64,000 bases of DNA from UBA1413 sp964650525 (GTDB lineage Bacteria > Bacteroidota > Bacteroidia > Bacteroidales > Prolixibacteraceae). The position numbers and the translations under genes are program-made. Positions within the stretch are counted from its first letter, which is position 1; each line of letters opens with the position of its first letter. The stretch spans positions 1 to 64,000 of the forward strand of contig CAZYUA010000023.1 of the NCBI GenBank assembly GCA_964650525.1, read 5' to 3'. This document shows, piece after piece, positions 18,172 to 26,240 of this stretch. The notes under the pieces are model-generated. The model saw nothing but the letters and a program-made list of their open reading frames with translations. It had not been told where the DNA came from and did not search any database.

Positions 18172-19083
18172 ATGGTTAACCTGGGGGAACATAAAAGAGG
18201 CATGATCGGCACGTTGGCATTTCATGCCGCCCTGCTGGTTCTTTTGTTGCTGGCAGGTTTTTTTACCCCTTTGCCGCTGCCCGGCGAGGAGGGTATCCTG
18301 GTGAATTTTGGTGACAGCGAAACGGGGTTGGGGGATCTGGAGCCATCACCGGCCGTTGACCGCTTTGAGCCGGCAACGGCGGTGGAGGAGGAAGTCTACC
18401 TTCCTGCTGAGCCGGTGACTTCGCGGGAGCCCACGCCGGTGAAGGAGGAGGTCATGACCCAGGATTATGAGCAGACGGCTGCGGTGGAGGCTGCCCGCAA
18501 GAAAAGGGAAGAGGACCGGCTGCGGCAGCTGGAGGTGGAAAGGGAGCGGCAGGCAGAACTGGAGCGCCAGCGTGCCGAGGCAGAGGCCAAACGGAAACAG
18601 GAAGAGGAAAACCGGCGGATTTCGGAAATCCAGAACCGCACCAAGGATGCCTTCGGCAAGACCAGCACGGGGGCCACAGGCACCGGCAGTGGCGCCGGAC
18701 AGAGCCAGGGGACTACCTACCCCGGGGGCAACCAGGGCTCCGTAAACGGCGACCCCGGAGCGGGGACCTACGGGCCCGGCAGCACCGGCACCGGCAGCCG
18801 CGGCACCGGTATTTCGTACGACCTGTCGGGACGTACCGCCACCTCCACACCCAAACCCACTTACCCGGGCCGCGAAGAGGGTACCGTGGTCGTCAAGATC
18901 ACCGTTGATAAAAACGGAAATGTCACCCACGCAGAACCGGGACAACGCGGTTCAACCACCATGAATGCTGAACTGATGGATGCCGCCCGAAAGGCTGCCC
19001 TCCAGGCTAAATTCAACGTCGACAACGACGCTCCCGCCTTCCAGACCGGCACCATTACCTACCGTTTCATCCAAAGCCAGTAG
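18172..19083 (+). CDS. TonB/TolA-like energy transducer
   Basis: A 303-residue protein with an N-terminal membrane anchor (TLAFHAALLVLLLLAGFF). It continues with an acidic/proline stretch (~40-100), a highly charged K/R/E helical region (~105-160), a glycine/threonine-rich linker (~165-215) and a TonB C-terminal domain (~220-303) with GTVVVKITVDKNGNV and ITYRF. The ATG at 18172 follows the ExbD stop by 3 bp. The long charged helix resembles TolA. The domain order fits a protein spanning the periplasm to deliver proton-motive energy to outer-membrane partners. I cannot tell whether the system is Ton-type or Tol-type. Confidence 0.88.
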   Translation: MVNLGEHKRGMIGTLAFHAALLVLLLLAGFFTPLPLPGEEGILVNFGDSETGLGDLEPSPAVDRFEPATAVEEEVYLPAEPVTSREPTPVKEEVMTQDYEQTAAVEAARKKREEDRLRQLEVERERQAELERQRAEAEAKRKQEEENRRISEIQNRTKDAFGKTSTGATGTGSGAGQSQGTTYPGGNQGSVNGDPGAGTYGPGSTGTGSRGTGISYDLSGRTATSTPKPTYPGREEGTVVVKITVDKNGNVTHAEPGQRGSTTMNAELMDAARKAALQAKFNVDNDAPAFQTGTITYRFIQSQ

Positions 19084-19092
19084 TCCTGCCGC

Positions 19093-19851
19093 ATGATTCC
19101 TGTTTGGCTCTACGCTCTGGCCAGCACACTGCTGGTAAGCCTTGTCTCCCTGACCGGCATCGCCTTTCTGTTGCTGAAACCTGAAAAACTGCGGAACACC
19201 GTCTTTATCCTCGTCAGCCTGGCGGTGGGTGCCCTCCTGGGAAATGTCTTCTTTCACCTGGTGCCTGAATCGTACGAGTCCATTTCCGGGGAAAAGAACG
19301 TGGCCCTCCTCATCACCGGGGGAATCCTGCTGTTTTTTGTCATGGAAAAATTCCTCCACTGGCATCACGGCCACGACGTGGATCAGCTCGAAGAACACCC
19401 CAGAAGTTTCGGATACGTAAGCCTGCTGGCCGATGGCTTGCACAACTTCACCGATGGCATTCTCATCGCGGCAGGGTGGATGGCCGGGCCGGAAACCGGT
19501 ATTGCCACCACCCTGACAGTTCTCATTCATGAAATACCCCAGGAAATCAGCGATTTCGGGATCCTGGTGCACGCCGGCTTCTCCTGGAAAAAGGCCCTCC
19601 TTCTCAACTTCTACGTAGCCCTCACGGCCATCCTCGGCACTGGAGTCACCCTGCTGGCCGGTTCGGCACTCCATGGATTGCAGAATTACATCCTGCCCCT
19701 GGCTGCCGGAGGATTCATCTACCTGGCGGCCACCGACCTGATTCCCGAGCTCCACAAAGAACGATCGCTCCGCAAATCGGCGTTACAGCTGGTAATGATC
19801 CTTGCGGGCCTGCTCCTCATAGCCCTTGCGGGTGGCGGACACAGCCACTGA
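19093..19851 (+). CDS. ZIP family divalent metal transporter
   Basis: A 252-residue transporter with about eight membrane spans. ZIP hallmarks are the His-rich cytoplasmic loop HWHHGHD, the TM4 motif ADGLHNFTDG and the TM5 motif HEIPQEISDFGIL, which supply the metal-binding His and Glu residues. Family knowledge: ZIP proteins move Zn2+ or related metals into the cytoplasm. It begins 9 bp after the TonB-like gene, so it is probably co-transcribed with the energy-transduction operon. The metal specificity is not evident. Confidence 0.92.
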   Translation: MIPVWLYALASTLLVSLVSLTGIAFLLLKPEKLRNTVFILVSLAVGALLGNVFFHLVPESYESISGEKNVALLITGGILLFFVMEKFLHWHHGHDVDQLEEHPRSFGYVSLLADGLHNFTDGILIAAGWMAGPETGIATTLTVLIHEIPQEISDFGILVHAGFSWKKALLLNFYVALTAILGTGVTLLAGSALHGLQNYILPLAAGGFIYLAATDLIPELHKERSLRKSALQLVMILAGLLLIALAGGGHSH

Positions 19852-19912
19852 GTGAAGAGTGAACGGAACCCCTCGCGGACAGGCCGGGGACTCCCGTCAC
19901 CCGATCTGCGGA

Positions 19913-20596
19913 TTACTGCCCGTAGTAGGCATCTTTCCCGTGCTTCCGCAAAAAATGGCGGTCGAGGAGGTAGCGCTCCATACCCGCCGAAGGATTCAGC
20001 TGCCGGGTATGGTAAGCCATCATGGCCACCTCTTCGAGTACCCTGGCATTGTGGACAGCCTCACCGGGATCCCGGCCCCAGGTAAAGGGACCGTGATTCT
20101 GGACCAGCACCCCGGGGATGGCTTCCGGGTCCAGGTTTTGAAAAGTCTCCACGATGACGTTTCCGGTTTCGGCCTCATAAGCCTCCGCGGTCTCCCCGGG
20201 TGTCAGCCTGCGCGTGCAGGGAACAGCACCATGGAAATAGTCGGCATGGGTGGTACCCAGGGCCGGCAGAGCCATCCCCGCCTGTGCCCAGGCTGTGGCC
20301 CACGGTGAATGGGTATGCACAATACCCCCGGTACCGGGAAAAGCCTGGTATATAATCAAATGCGTGGCCGTATCGCTCGACGGCTTCAGCTTCCCCTCAA
20401 CCACTTTCCCCTCCATATCCACCACCACCATGTCAGAAGCTTTCATCTCCCCATAGGAGATCCCGCTTGGCTTGATCACCACCAGGCCTCTGCTGCGGTC
20501 TGCCCCGCTCACATTTCCCCAGGTAAAGATCACCAGACCCAGTTTCACAAGGTCCAGGTTAGCCTGGCACACCGATTCTTTCAGATCCGATAGCAT
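19913..20596 (-). CDS. araD: L-ribulose-5-phosphate 4-epimerase
   Basis: A 227-residue class II aldolase-fold enzyme converting L-ribulose 5-phosphate to D-xylulose 5-phosphate. Motifs seen are TWGNVSGADR, IKPSGISY, SSDTATH, the zinc-binding HTHSPWATAWAQ (His94, His96), TTHADYFHG and NHGPFTWG (His168). Length and motifs match AraD rather than fuculose-phosphate aldolase, which lacks the SPWATA block. The start lies 6 bp after the ftsY stop, so it is the last gene of the ribosomal-protein/ftsY transcript or has an internal promoter. No other arabinose genes are nearby. Confidence 0.93.
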   Translation of the reverse strand: MLSDLKESVCQANLDLVKLGLVIFTWGNVSGADRSRGLVVIKPSGISYGEMKASDMVVVDMEGKVVEGKLKPSSDTATHLIIYQAFPGTGGIVHTHSPWATAWAQAGMALPALGTTHADYFHGAVPCTRRLTPGETAEAYEAETGNVIVETFQNLDPEAIPGVLVQNHGPFTWGRDPGEAVHNARVLEEVAMMAYHTRQLNPSAGMERYLLDRHFLRKHGKDAYYGQ

Positions 20597-20602
20597 GGCT
20601 GC

Positions 20603-21553
20603 CTATTTAAAGAGTGAATCTACAAACTGTTTCCGGTTAAAAAGCTGGAGGTCGCTCATTTTCTCGCCGATTCCGATGTACTTGACGGGGATCTTAAACT
20701 GATCTGAGATGCCGATTACCACCCCGCCCCGTGCGGATCCGTCGAGTTTGGTCAGCGCCAGGGCGGTGACGTCGGTGGCTTTGACAAATTGCCGGGCCTG
20801 CTCGAAGGCGTTCTGCCCGGTAGACCCGTCAAGGATCAGCAACACCTCGTGGGGAGCATCAGGGATCACCTTCTGCATCACATTCCGGATTTTGGAAAGC
20901 TCATTCATGAGGTTTACCTTATTATGCAACCTCCCGGCGGTGTCGATGATGACCACGTCGGCAGCGGAGGCTTTGGCCGACTTCAGGGTGTCGAACGCTA
21001 CGGAGGCAGGGTCGGAACCCATTTTCTGCCTTACCAGGGGCACCCCTACACGGGAGGCCCAGATCTCCAGCTGGTCGATGGCTGCCGCCCGGAAGGTATC
21101 GGCAGCCCCCAGCACCACCGACTTCCCCGCCTGCTTGAAAAACCAGGCCAGCTTGCCAATGGTGGTGGTCTTCCCCACCCCGTTGACACCCACCACCATG
21201 ATCACATAAGGATCGTCGCGGTCTGCCAGGTCTATGTCGGAAGCTTCCCCGCTTTGGTTCTCTTCGAGCAAGGCCACGGTCTCCTCACGAAGGATCCGGT
21301 TCAGCTCTTCCGAGCCCACGTATTTGTCACGCTGCACCCGTTTCTCTATCCGGTCGATGATGTTCAGGGTGGTCTCAACACCTACATCCGAAGAGATCAG
21401 CACCTCTTCCAGGTTGTCGAGGACCTCATCGTCTACTTTCGACTTCCCGGCAATAGCACGGCTGATCCTGGTGAAAACATTTTCCCGGGTCTTCTCCAGT
21501 CCCTTGTCGAGGCTCTCCTTCTTCTCCCGGTTGAAAATGCCAAATATACCCAT
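20603..21553 (-). CDS. ftsY: Signal recognition particle receptor FtsY
   Basis: A 316-residue SRP-receptor GTPase that docks ribosome-SRP complexes to the membrane. The N domain is at ~1-100 and the NG GTPase follows: G1 GVNGVGKTTTIGKLAW, insertion box ADTFRAAAIDQLE, G3 IIDTAGRLHNK, G4 TKLDGSARGG. The long acidic A domain of E. coli FtsY is absent, as is usual in Bacteroidota. It follows the DUF4295 gene in the order rpmB-rpmG-DUF4295-ftsY characteristic of this phylum. Confidence 0.97.
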   Translation of the reverse strand: MGIFGIFNREKKESLDKGLEKTRENVFTRISRAIAGKSKVDDEVLDNLEEVLISSDVGVETTLNIIDRIEKRVQRDKYVGSEELNRILREETVALLEENQSGEASDIDLADRDDPYVIMVVGVNGVGKTTTIGKLAWFFKQAGKSVVLGAADTFRAAAIDQLEIWASRVGVPLVRQKMGSDPASVAFDTLKSAKASAADVVIIDTAGRLHNKVNLMNELSKIRNVMQKVIPDAPHEVLLILDGSTGQNAFEQARQFVKATDVTALALTKLDGSARGGVVIGISDQFKIPVKYIGIGEKMSDLQLFNRKQFVDSLFK

Positions 21554-21781
21554 GGTTGTTTCGGATTATCCCAAAAAAAAACCGCCCCTGCAGTATGGCG
21601 GATCCCTGATCTGGCATCCTGTGCTGCCCGCAAGGCGGCCCACCCGGTTTTTCACCCGTATGCCATCTGCCGGATGTTCTGAAAACGACTGCCGGAACGA
21701 AAGGTCTCATGCCGGCAGTTACCCGGCTACACCCCGGAAGGGGTACAATTCCTGCTCCCCGGGGGGAGCCACCGGCCTCCC

Positions 21782-21934
21782 TTATTTCTTAAAATAGGCA
21801 GTGACCTGTTCGTTGGGAATGATCTCTTCCTTGAAGGAGTAAGCACCCGTCTTGGGCGATTTCACCATCCTGATGACCTTGGAATAGCTCTTTCCCATCC
21901 CGGTCTGCAAGGTTGCCACTGTTTTCTTTGCCAT
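21782..21934 (-). CDS. DUF4295 small protein
   Basis: A 50-residue basic protein read directly from the sequence: it begins MAKKTVATLQTGMGKSYSKV and ends with NEQVTAYFKK. Between rpmG and ftsY this is the expected DUF4295 gene, a small Bacteroidota-specific conserved protein of unknown role, probably ribosome- or translation-associated given its neighbours. The rpmG stop is 9 bp upstream of the ATG at 21934. Confidence 0.9.
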   Translation of the reverse strand: MAKKTVATLQTGMGKSYSKVIRMVKSPKTGAYSFKEEIIPNEQVTAYFKK

Positions 21935-21943
21935 GGTTGCCGA

Positions 21944-22132
21944 TTATTTGATTTCCTTGTGAACGGTAACTTTCTTCAGGATGCGGTTGTATTTCTTCAA
22001 CTCCATCCGCTCGGTGGTATTCTTCCGGTTCTTGGTGGTAATATAGCGGGAGGTGCCGGGAACTCCGCTGTTTTTGTGCTCCGTGCACTCCAGGATCACC
22101 TGGACCCTGTTTCCTTTTGCTTTCTTAGCCAT
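21944..22132 (-). CDS. rpmG: 50S ribosomal protein L33
   Basis: A 62-residue basic protein: MAKKAKGNRVQVILECTE, followed by SRYITTKNRKNTTERMEL and KYNRILKKVTVHKE, the standard L33 pattern. Only Cys16 remains of the four zinc-binding cysteines of C+ paralogues, so this is a zinc-independent type. It lies 11 bp downstream of rpmB in the same operon. Confidence 0.97.
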   Translation of the reverse strand: MAKKAKGNRVQVILECTEHKNSGVPGTSRYITTKNRKNTTERMELKKYNRILKKVTVHKEIK

Positions 22133-22143
22133 GACGACTCAGT

Positions 22144-22386
22144 TTAATAATTAGCGATGAATCCCTTTTCCCGGGCATTCTTCAAAGCATTCACGATGCC
22201 TATTTTGCTGATGGTCCGCATTCCTGCCGCCGACACGGTGAGGTTAACCCAACGGTCCTCTTCCGGCAGGTAAAACTTCTTGTCGAAAAGATTCACGAAG
22301 AATCTTCTCTTGACACGCCGCTTGGAGTGGGAAACATGGTTGCCCACCATGGCTTTCTTTCCGGTTATCTGACACACTGCTGACAT
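22144..22386 (-). CDS. rpmB: 50S ribosomal protein L28
   Basis: An 80-residue protein from the ATG at 22386 (MSAVCQITGKKAMVGNHVSH), followed by SKRRVKRRFFVNL and a C-terminus with TVSAAGMRTISKIG. A longer in-frame reading upstream would add 30 hydrophobic residues and is not part of the family. First gene of the rpmB-rpmG-DUF4295-ftsY-(araD) transcript on the minus strand. Confidence 0.97.
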   Translation of the reverse strand: MSAVCQITGKKAMVGNHVSHSKRRVKRRFFVNLFDKKFYLPEEDRWVNLTVSAAGMRTISKIGIVNALKNAREKGFIANY

Positions 22387-22825
22387 TCCTCTTGTTCTGT
22401 TAAGTACAATACCCTTCAATAAAAAACGGAGTGCAAAATAAACACTTTTCCACCGAACATGCAAAATAATCATCACATTTTTAAGATTATTGCCACACTT
22501 TCACCAGCTGGCGGAAACAATGGACCGATGGATCGCCGGCAGAGGCCGGATCATGCTCCCTGAGTCCCTTCATGAAATTTCCAGCGGAACCCCAAAAAAG
22601 TGTGAACCATTCCTGAAAAGCAGGCCTTGGCAACCGGTGAGCTGTTCCGGAGGGGTGCAGGAAGAGCTGATAGCCGCTGACCACCCGGGGTGAGCGAACC
22701 AAACACCAAACAGGTTCCTTACGGATTCTGATTCCTCCCGACACAGACGGGGCAGTATCAGTGGCCGGTGGCATTGCCTGGAATAAAAAAAATGTGTAAT
22801 CTTGTAACGATTCAAAAAGGAACCT
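22387..22825. other. Divergent intergenic region
   Basis: About 440 bp between rpmB (minus) and the solute symporter (plus). The left part is AT-rich and must hold the ribosomal operon promoter, but I see no exact TAnnTTTG for it. The right end holds the symporter promoter. A small open frame across 22487-22774 has no recognizable protein character. Confidence 0.5.
22774..22804 (+). promoter_or_regulatory. Promoter for the sodium:solute symporter gene
   Basis: TTG at 22774-22776, a 20-bp spacer and TAATCTTG at 22797-22804 (one mismatch to TAnnTTTG). The ATG follows 21 bp later. Confidence 0.5.
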
Positions 22826-24655
22826 ATGAAACTGACAACTGTTGATATCCTGATTATCCTGGGATACCTGATCTCAACCGTTATCATCGGGCTGATGCTC
22901 AAAAAGCAGGCACACAAGAGCAGATCCTCCTACCTTTTGGGGGGCAACACACTGCCCTGGTACATGCTGGGGTTGTCGAATGCTTCGGGGATGTTCGACA
23001 TTTCGGGAACCATGTGGCTGGTGACGCTGATGTTTGTCTATGGATTGAAGAGCATTTGGATACCGTGGCTCTGGCCGGTATTCAACCAGGTGTTCCTTAT
23101 GGTTTTCCTGAGTATTTGGCTTCGCCGGTCGAATGTGACCACCGGTGCCGAGTGGATGCTCACCCGTTTTGGCACCCGCCGCGACAGCAGCCTCTCCCAC
23201 GGCATCGTGGTGGTATTTGCCCTTATCAGCTGCCTGGGATTCCTGGCCTACGGGTTTATCGGCCTGGGGAAATTCATGATGATCTTCATTCCCTGGGATC
23301 TCATCGCTCCGCACATTCCGTTTACCATCCCCGAAACCTATGTACCTCACCTGTACGGGATTGCTTTTACCCTGTTTGCGGTGTTTTATGCTGTCATCGG
23401 GGGAATGACGAGCATCGTCTGGGCCGATGTGCTGCAATACCTGATCATGACCGTATCAGCCCTGGCCATTGGCATCATCGCCATGCAGGCGTTGGCCGGG
23501 AACACGCTGAACGTGCCGGAAGGCTGGCATTCCCCCTTTTTCGGATGGCGCCTTGACGACCTCGACTGGCGTGGAATCATCAGCGAAGTCAACGACAAGA
23601 TTGCCAGCGACGGGTACTCCCTGTTCACGATTTTTTTCTGGATGATGGTTTTTAAGGGTATCCTCCTCTCCCTGGCGGGGCCGGCACCCAACTACGACAT
23701 GCAGAAGATCCTCTCCGCCCGCAGCCCGAAAGAGGCCGCCAAAATGAGCGGCTTCGTATCAGTAGTCCTGATGCCGGTACGTTATTTCATGATTGCGGGC
23801 TTTGCCGTCCTGGCACTGCTCTTTTACGACCAGCTGCACCTGTCGGTCGGCGGGCGGATCGACTTCGAGCAGATACTGCCATCGGCCATCAGCCAGTTCG
23901 TTCCGGCAGGAGTCATGGGACTGCTGCTGGCAGGACTGCTGGCTGCCTTTAACTCCACCTTTGCGGGAACCCTCAACGCAGCCCAGGCGTATATGGTCAA
24001 CGACATCTACCTGAAATATTGGAAACCTGCCGCCTCCAACCGCCAGGTGAAAAACGTCAACTACCTCACCGGCATCCTTATGGTGATCGTCAGCATTATT
24101 TTCGGGGTTTTTGCCCAGGATGTGAACAGCATTCTCCAATGGATCGTATCAGCCCTCTACGGCAGCTACGTCATCTCCAACATGCTGAAGTGGTACTGGT
24201 GGCGATTCAACGGATACGGCTATTTCTGGGGCATGGTGGCCGGGATCATCCCGGCGCTGGTCTTCCCCTACCTGTTTACTGAAACCCTCGATCTGTACTA
24301 TTTCCCGTACATCCTGCTCATCTCCCTGGGCGGGGCACTGGCCGGCACCTTCCTGACGAAGCCCACCAGTGAGGATACCCTGAAAAAATTCTATAAAACC
24401 GTCAATCCCTGGGGCTTCTGGAAACCGGTCCGGGAAAAGGTATTGGCAGAAGACCCATCCTTTGTGCCCAACAAGGATTTTAAAAGAGATATGTTCAACG
24501 TGGTGGTAGGTACCATCGGACAGACGGGGCTTACCGCCCTGCCCATCTTCATTGTTTTGCAGAAAGGGATCCCCGTCGGGATCTCCCTGGTGCTGATCGG
24601 GGGGTGCATGTTCATCCTTAAGAAAACCTGGTGGAACAAACTGCCGGAAAGATAA
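22826..24655 (+). CDS. Sodium:solute symporter family protein
   Basis: A 609-residue membrane protein with about 14 hydrophobic segments and the LeuT-like SSS organisation. It opens with TVDILIILGYLISTVIIGL and the family block YLLGGNTLPWYMLGLSNAS. A later block, AGVMGLLLAGLLAAFNSTFA, corresponds to the conserved sodium-symporter region (usually LAAxMSTxxS). Family knowledge: these couple Na+ entry to uptake of sugars, carboxylates or other solutes. The substrate cannot be inferred. It is monocistronic with its own promoter. Confidence 0.9.
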   Translation: MKLTTVDILIILGYLISTVIIGLMLKKQAHKSRSSYLLGGNTLPWYMLGLSNASGMFDISGTMWLVTLMFVYGLKSIWIPWLWPVFNQVFLMVFLSIWLRRSNVTTGAEWMLTRFGTRRDSSLSHGIVVVFALISCLGFLAYGFIGLGKFMMIFIPWDLIAPHIPFTIPETYVPHLYGIAFTLFAVFYAVIGGMTSIVWADVLQYLIMTVSALAIGIIAMQALAGNTLNVPEGWHSPFFGWRLDDLDWRGIISEVNDKIASDGYSLFTIFFWMMVFKGILLSLAGPAPNYDMQKILSARSPKEAAKMSGFVSVVLMPVRYFMIAGFAVLALLFYDQLHLSVGGRIDFEQILPSAISQFVPAGVMGLLLAGLLAAFNSTFAGTLNAAQAYMVNDIYLKYWKPAASNRQVKNVNYLTGILMVIVSIIFGVFAQDVNSILQWIVSALYGSYVISNMLKWYWWRFNGYGYFWGMVAGIIPALVFPYLFTETLDLYYFPYILLISLGGALAGTFLTKPTSEDTLKKFYKTVNPWGFWKPVREKVLAEDPSFVPNKDFKRDMFNVVVGTIGQTGLTALPIFIVLQKGIPVGISLVLIGGCMFILKKTWWNKLPER

Positions 24656-24816
24656 GGGTCTAACCATCCCTGCCAGGCAGAATTGCTAACCGGACCTTAC
24701 AATTTCAGGCATTCTCTTTTTCACCGGCAGGCCGGGAGCTGTGTAGCCCTCAGGGATGAACTTCCTGTGCAAGTCAATCGGAGAGGGTGAATGGGTCAGG
24801 ATGGGGGCAAATTTTT

Positions 24817-24824
24817 TATCTTTG
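24817..24824 (+). promoter_or_regulatory. -7 element deciding the glycosyltransferase start
   Basis: TATCTTTG is an exact TAnnTTTG match. Transcription would begin near 24831, only about 6 nt before the TTG codon at 24837, which excludes upstream start codons. Confidence 0.5.
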
Positions 24825-24836
24825 AAAAAAAATCCT

Positions 24837-26063
24837 TTGAAAAGGATCCTGATTTCGGTGACCAACGACCTTACCAGCGACAACCGTGTCCACAGGGTGT
24901 GCCTGACCCTTCATGGGATGGGTTTCCGCATTTTGCTGGTCGGCAGGAAACTCCCCGCCTCTCCTCCCCTTTCCGGGAGACCCTATGCCACCCGGCGTAT
25001 GAGGCTTTTCTGCCGTAAAGGGCCCCTGTTTTACGCAGCCTACAACATCCGGCTTTTCCTCTTTCTGTTATTCCGGCGGTTTGACCTCCTGCTGGCCAAC
25101 GATCTGGACACCCTGCCGGCCAACCGGCTTGCCGGGTGGCTAAGAGGTAAACCGGTCATTTACGACAGCCATGAATATTTCACTGAGGTCCCCGAACTCG
25201 TTAACCGGCCACGGGTAAAAAAAATCTGGGAATGGCTGGAAAGGAGGCTGGTGCCGGGAGTAGCGGCAGCCTATACGGTCTCTGAAAGCATTGCCAAAGC
25301 CTACACCCGGACCTACAAGATTCCTTTCGCAGTGGTGCGCAACCTGCCTATGGCCAGTCCTGCCCCTTTCTTTCCCGGACCGCAGAGGGACACCCGGAGC
25401 CATTCGGCTTCGGAGGAGGATAAAGAGAGCTGCGCTCCCTGCGGGGGAAATGTCGCACCAGAATCTATCCCCGAAGAAGACCGCAACAGCTCCGGGTCCG
25501 GGGATGACCGCAAGGTTATCGTCTACCAGGGAGCCCTGAACCTGGGACGCGGATTGGAGAATGCCATCCGCGCCATGCAGTACCTTCCGGAAGCCCTCCT
25601 CCTCCTTGCAGGCTGCGGAGACCGGGAAACAGAGCTTAAACTGCTGGCCTCCCGCCTGAAACTGCCCAACGTCCGGTTTCCGGGAAGAATTGCTCCGGAA
25701 GAACTGGTGAACTGGACCCGGCAGGCACACCTGGGCATCTCCCTGGAGGAAGACCTCGGACTTAACTACCGGTACGCCCTTCCCAACAAACTCTTTGACT
25801 ACATCCAGGCCCGGGTTCCCGTGGTGGTATCCCCACTCCCGGAAATGAGCAGGATCGTCAGTTACTACCACATAGGACTGATAGCCCCTTCTGCAGATCC
25901 GGAGGTGCTGGCAGCCACTTTCCGGGAGGCTCTGACCCAAGGAGAGCAACGAAAGGAGTGGCTCACAAATCTGGAACGGGCAGCCCGCGAACTCACCTGG
26001 GAAAACGAAGAACACAAGATCCGGGGGATCTTTGAGCAGTTTCTCCATCCAGGGGCAGGTTAG
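24837..26063 (+). CDS. Glycosyltransferase, GT4-like
   Basis: A 408-residue GT-B fold enzyme. I place the start at the TTG at 24837, giving LKRILISVTNDLTSDNRVHR, the usual first residues of this Bacteroidota family. The alternative GTG/ATG starts at 24756-24801 precede the likely transcription start. Domain 1 includes LLANDLDTLPANRLAG and VIYDSHEYFTEVPEL. Domain 2 has VIYQGALNLGRGLENAI, LLAGCGD, LPNVRFPGRI and the donor-binding ISLEEDLGLNYRYALPNKLF with DYIQA after it. An unusual ~45-residue insertion rich in S, E, D, C and G (about residues 178-222) separates the domains. Sugar donor and acceptor are unknown. Confidence 0.85.
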   Translation: MKRILISVTNDLTSDNRVHRVCLTLHGMGFRILLVGRKLPASPPLSGRPYATRRMRLFCRKGPLFYAAYNIRLFLFLLFRRFDLLLANDLDTLPANRLAGWLRGKPVIYDSHEYFTEVPELVNRPRVKKIWEWLERRLVPGVAAAYTVSESIAKAYTRTYKIPFAVVRNLPMASPAPFFPGPQRDTRSHSASEEDKESCAPCGGNVAPESIPEEDRNSSGSGDDRKVIVYQGALNLGRGLENAIRAMQYLPEALLLLAGCGDRETELKLLASRLKLPNVRFPGRIAPEELVNWTRQAHLGISLEEDLGLNYRYALPNKLFDYIQARVPVVVSPLPEMSRIVSYYHIGLIAPSADPEVLAATFREALTQGEQRKEWLTNLERAARELTWENEEHKIRGIFEQFLHPGAG

Positions 26064-26066
26064 GAT

Positions 26067-26089
26067 ATCCCTGGGCAACGCCCAGGGAT
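26067..26089 (+). terminator. Perfect GC-rich hairpin after the glycosyltransferase gene
   Basis: ATCCCTGGGC (26067-26076), loop AAC, GCCCAGGGAT (26080-26089): a perfect 10-bp stem 4 bp after the stop codon. No T-run follows, so it may pause or protect the 3' end rather than act as a classical intrinsic terminator. Confidence 0.45.
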
Positions 26090-26240
26090 CGCGGAATGCC
26101 CCCGATTTCCCTGCCTGTTGTCTCATATGCGGAGGCTGAATACCGGAAGCTTCAACGAACATTCCTGAATCCCCCCGCCTTCGGCAGTATTCCCTTTTCC
26201 CAAGGGGGAAGAAAAAATGATCACATCCTGTTAAGGAAGA

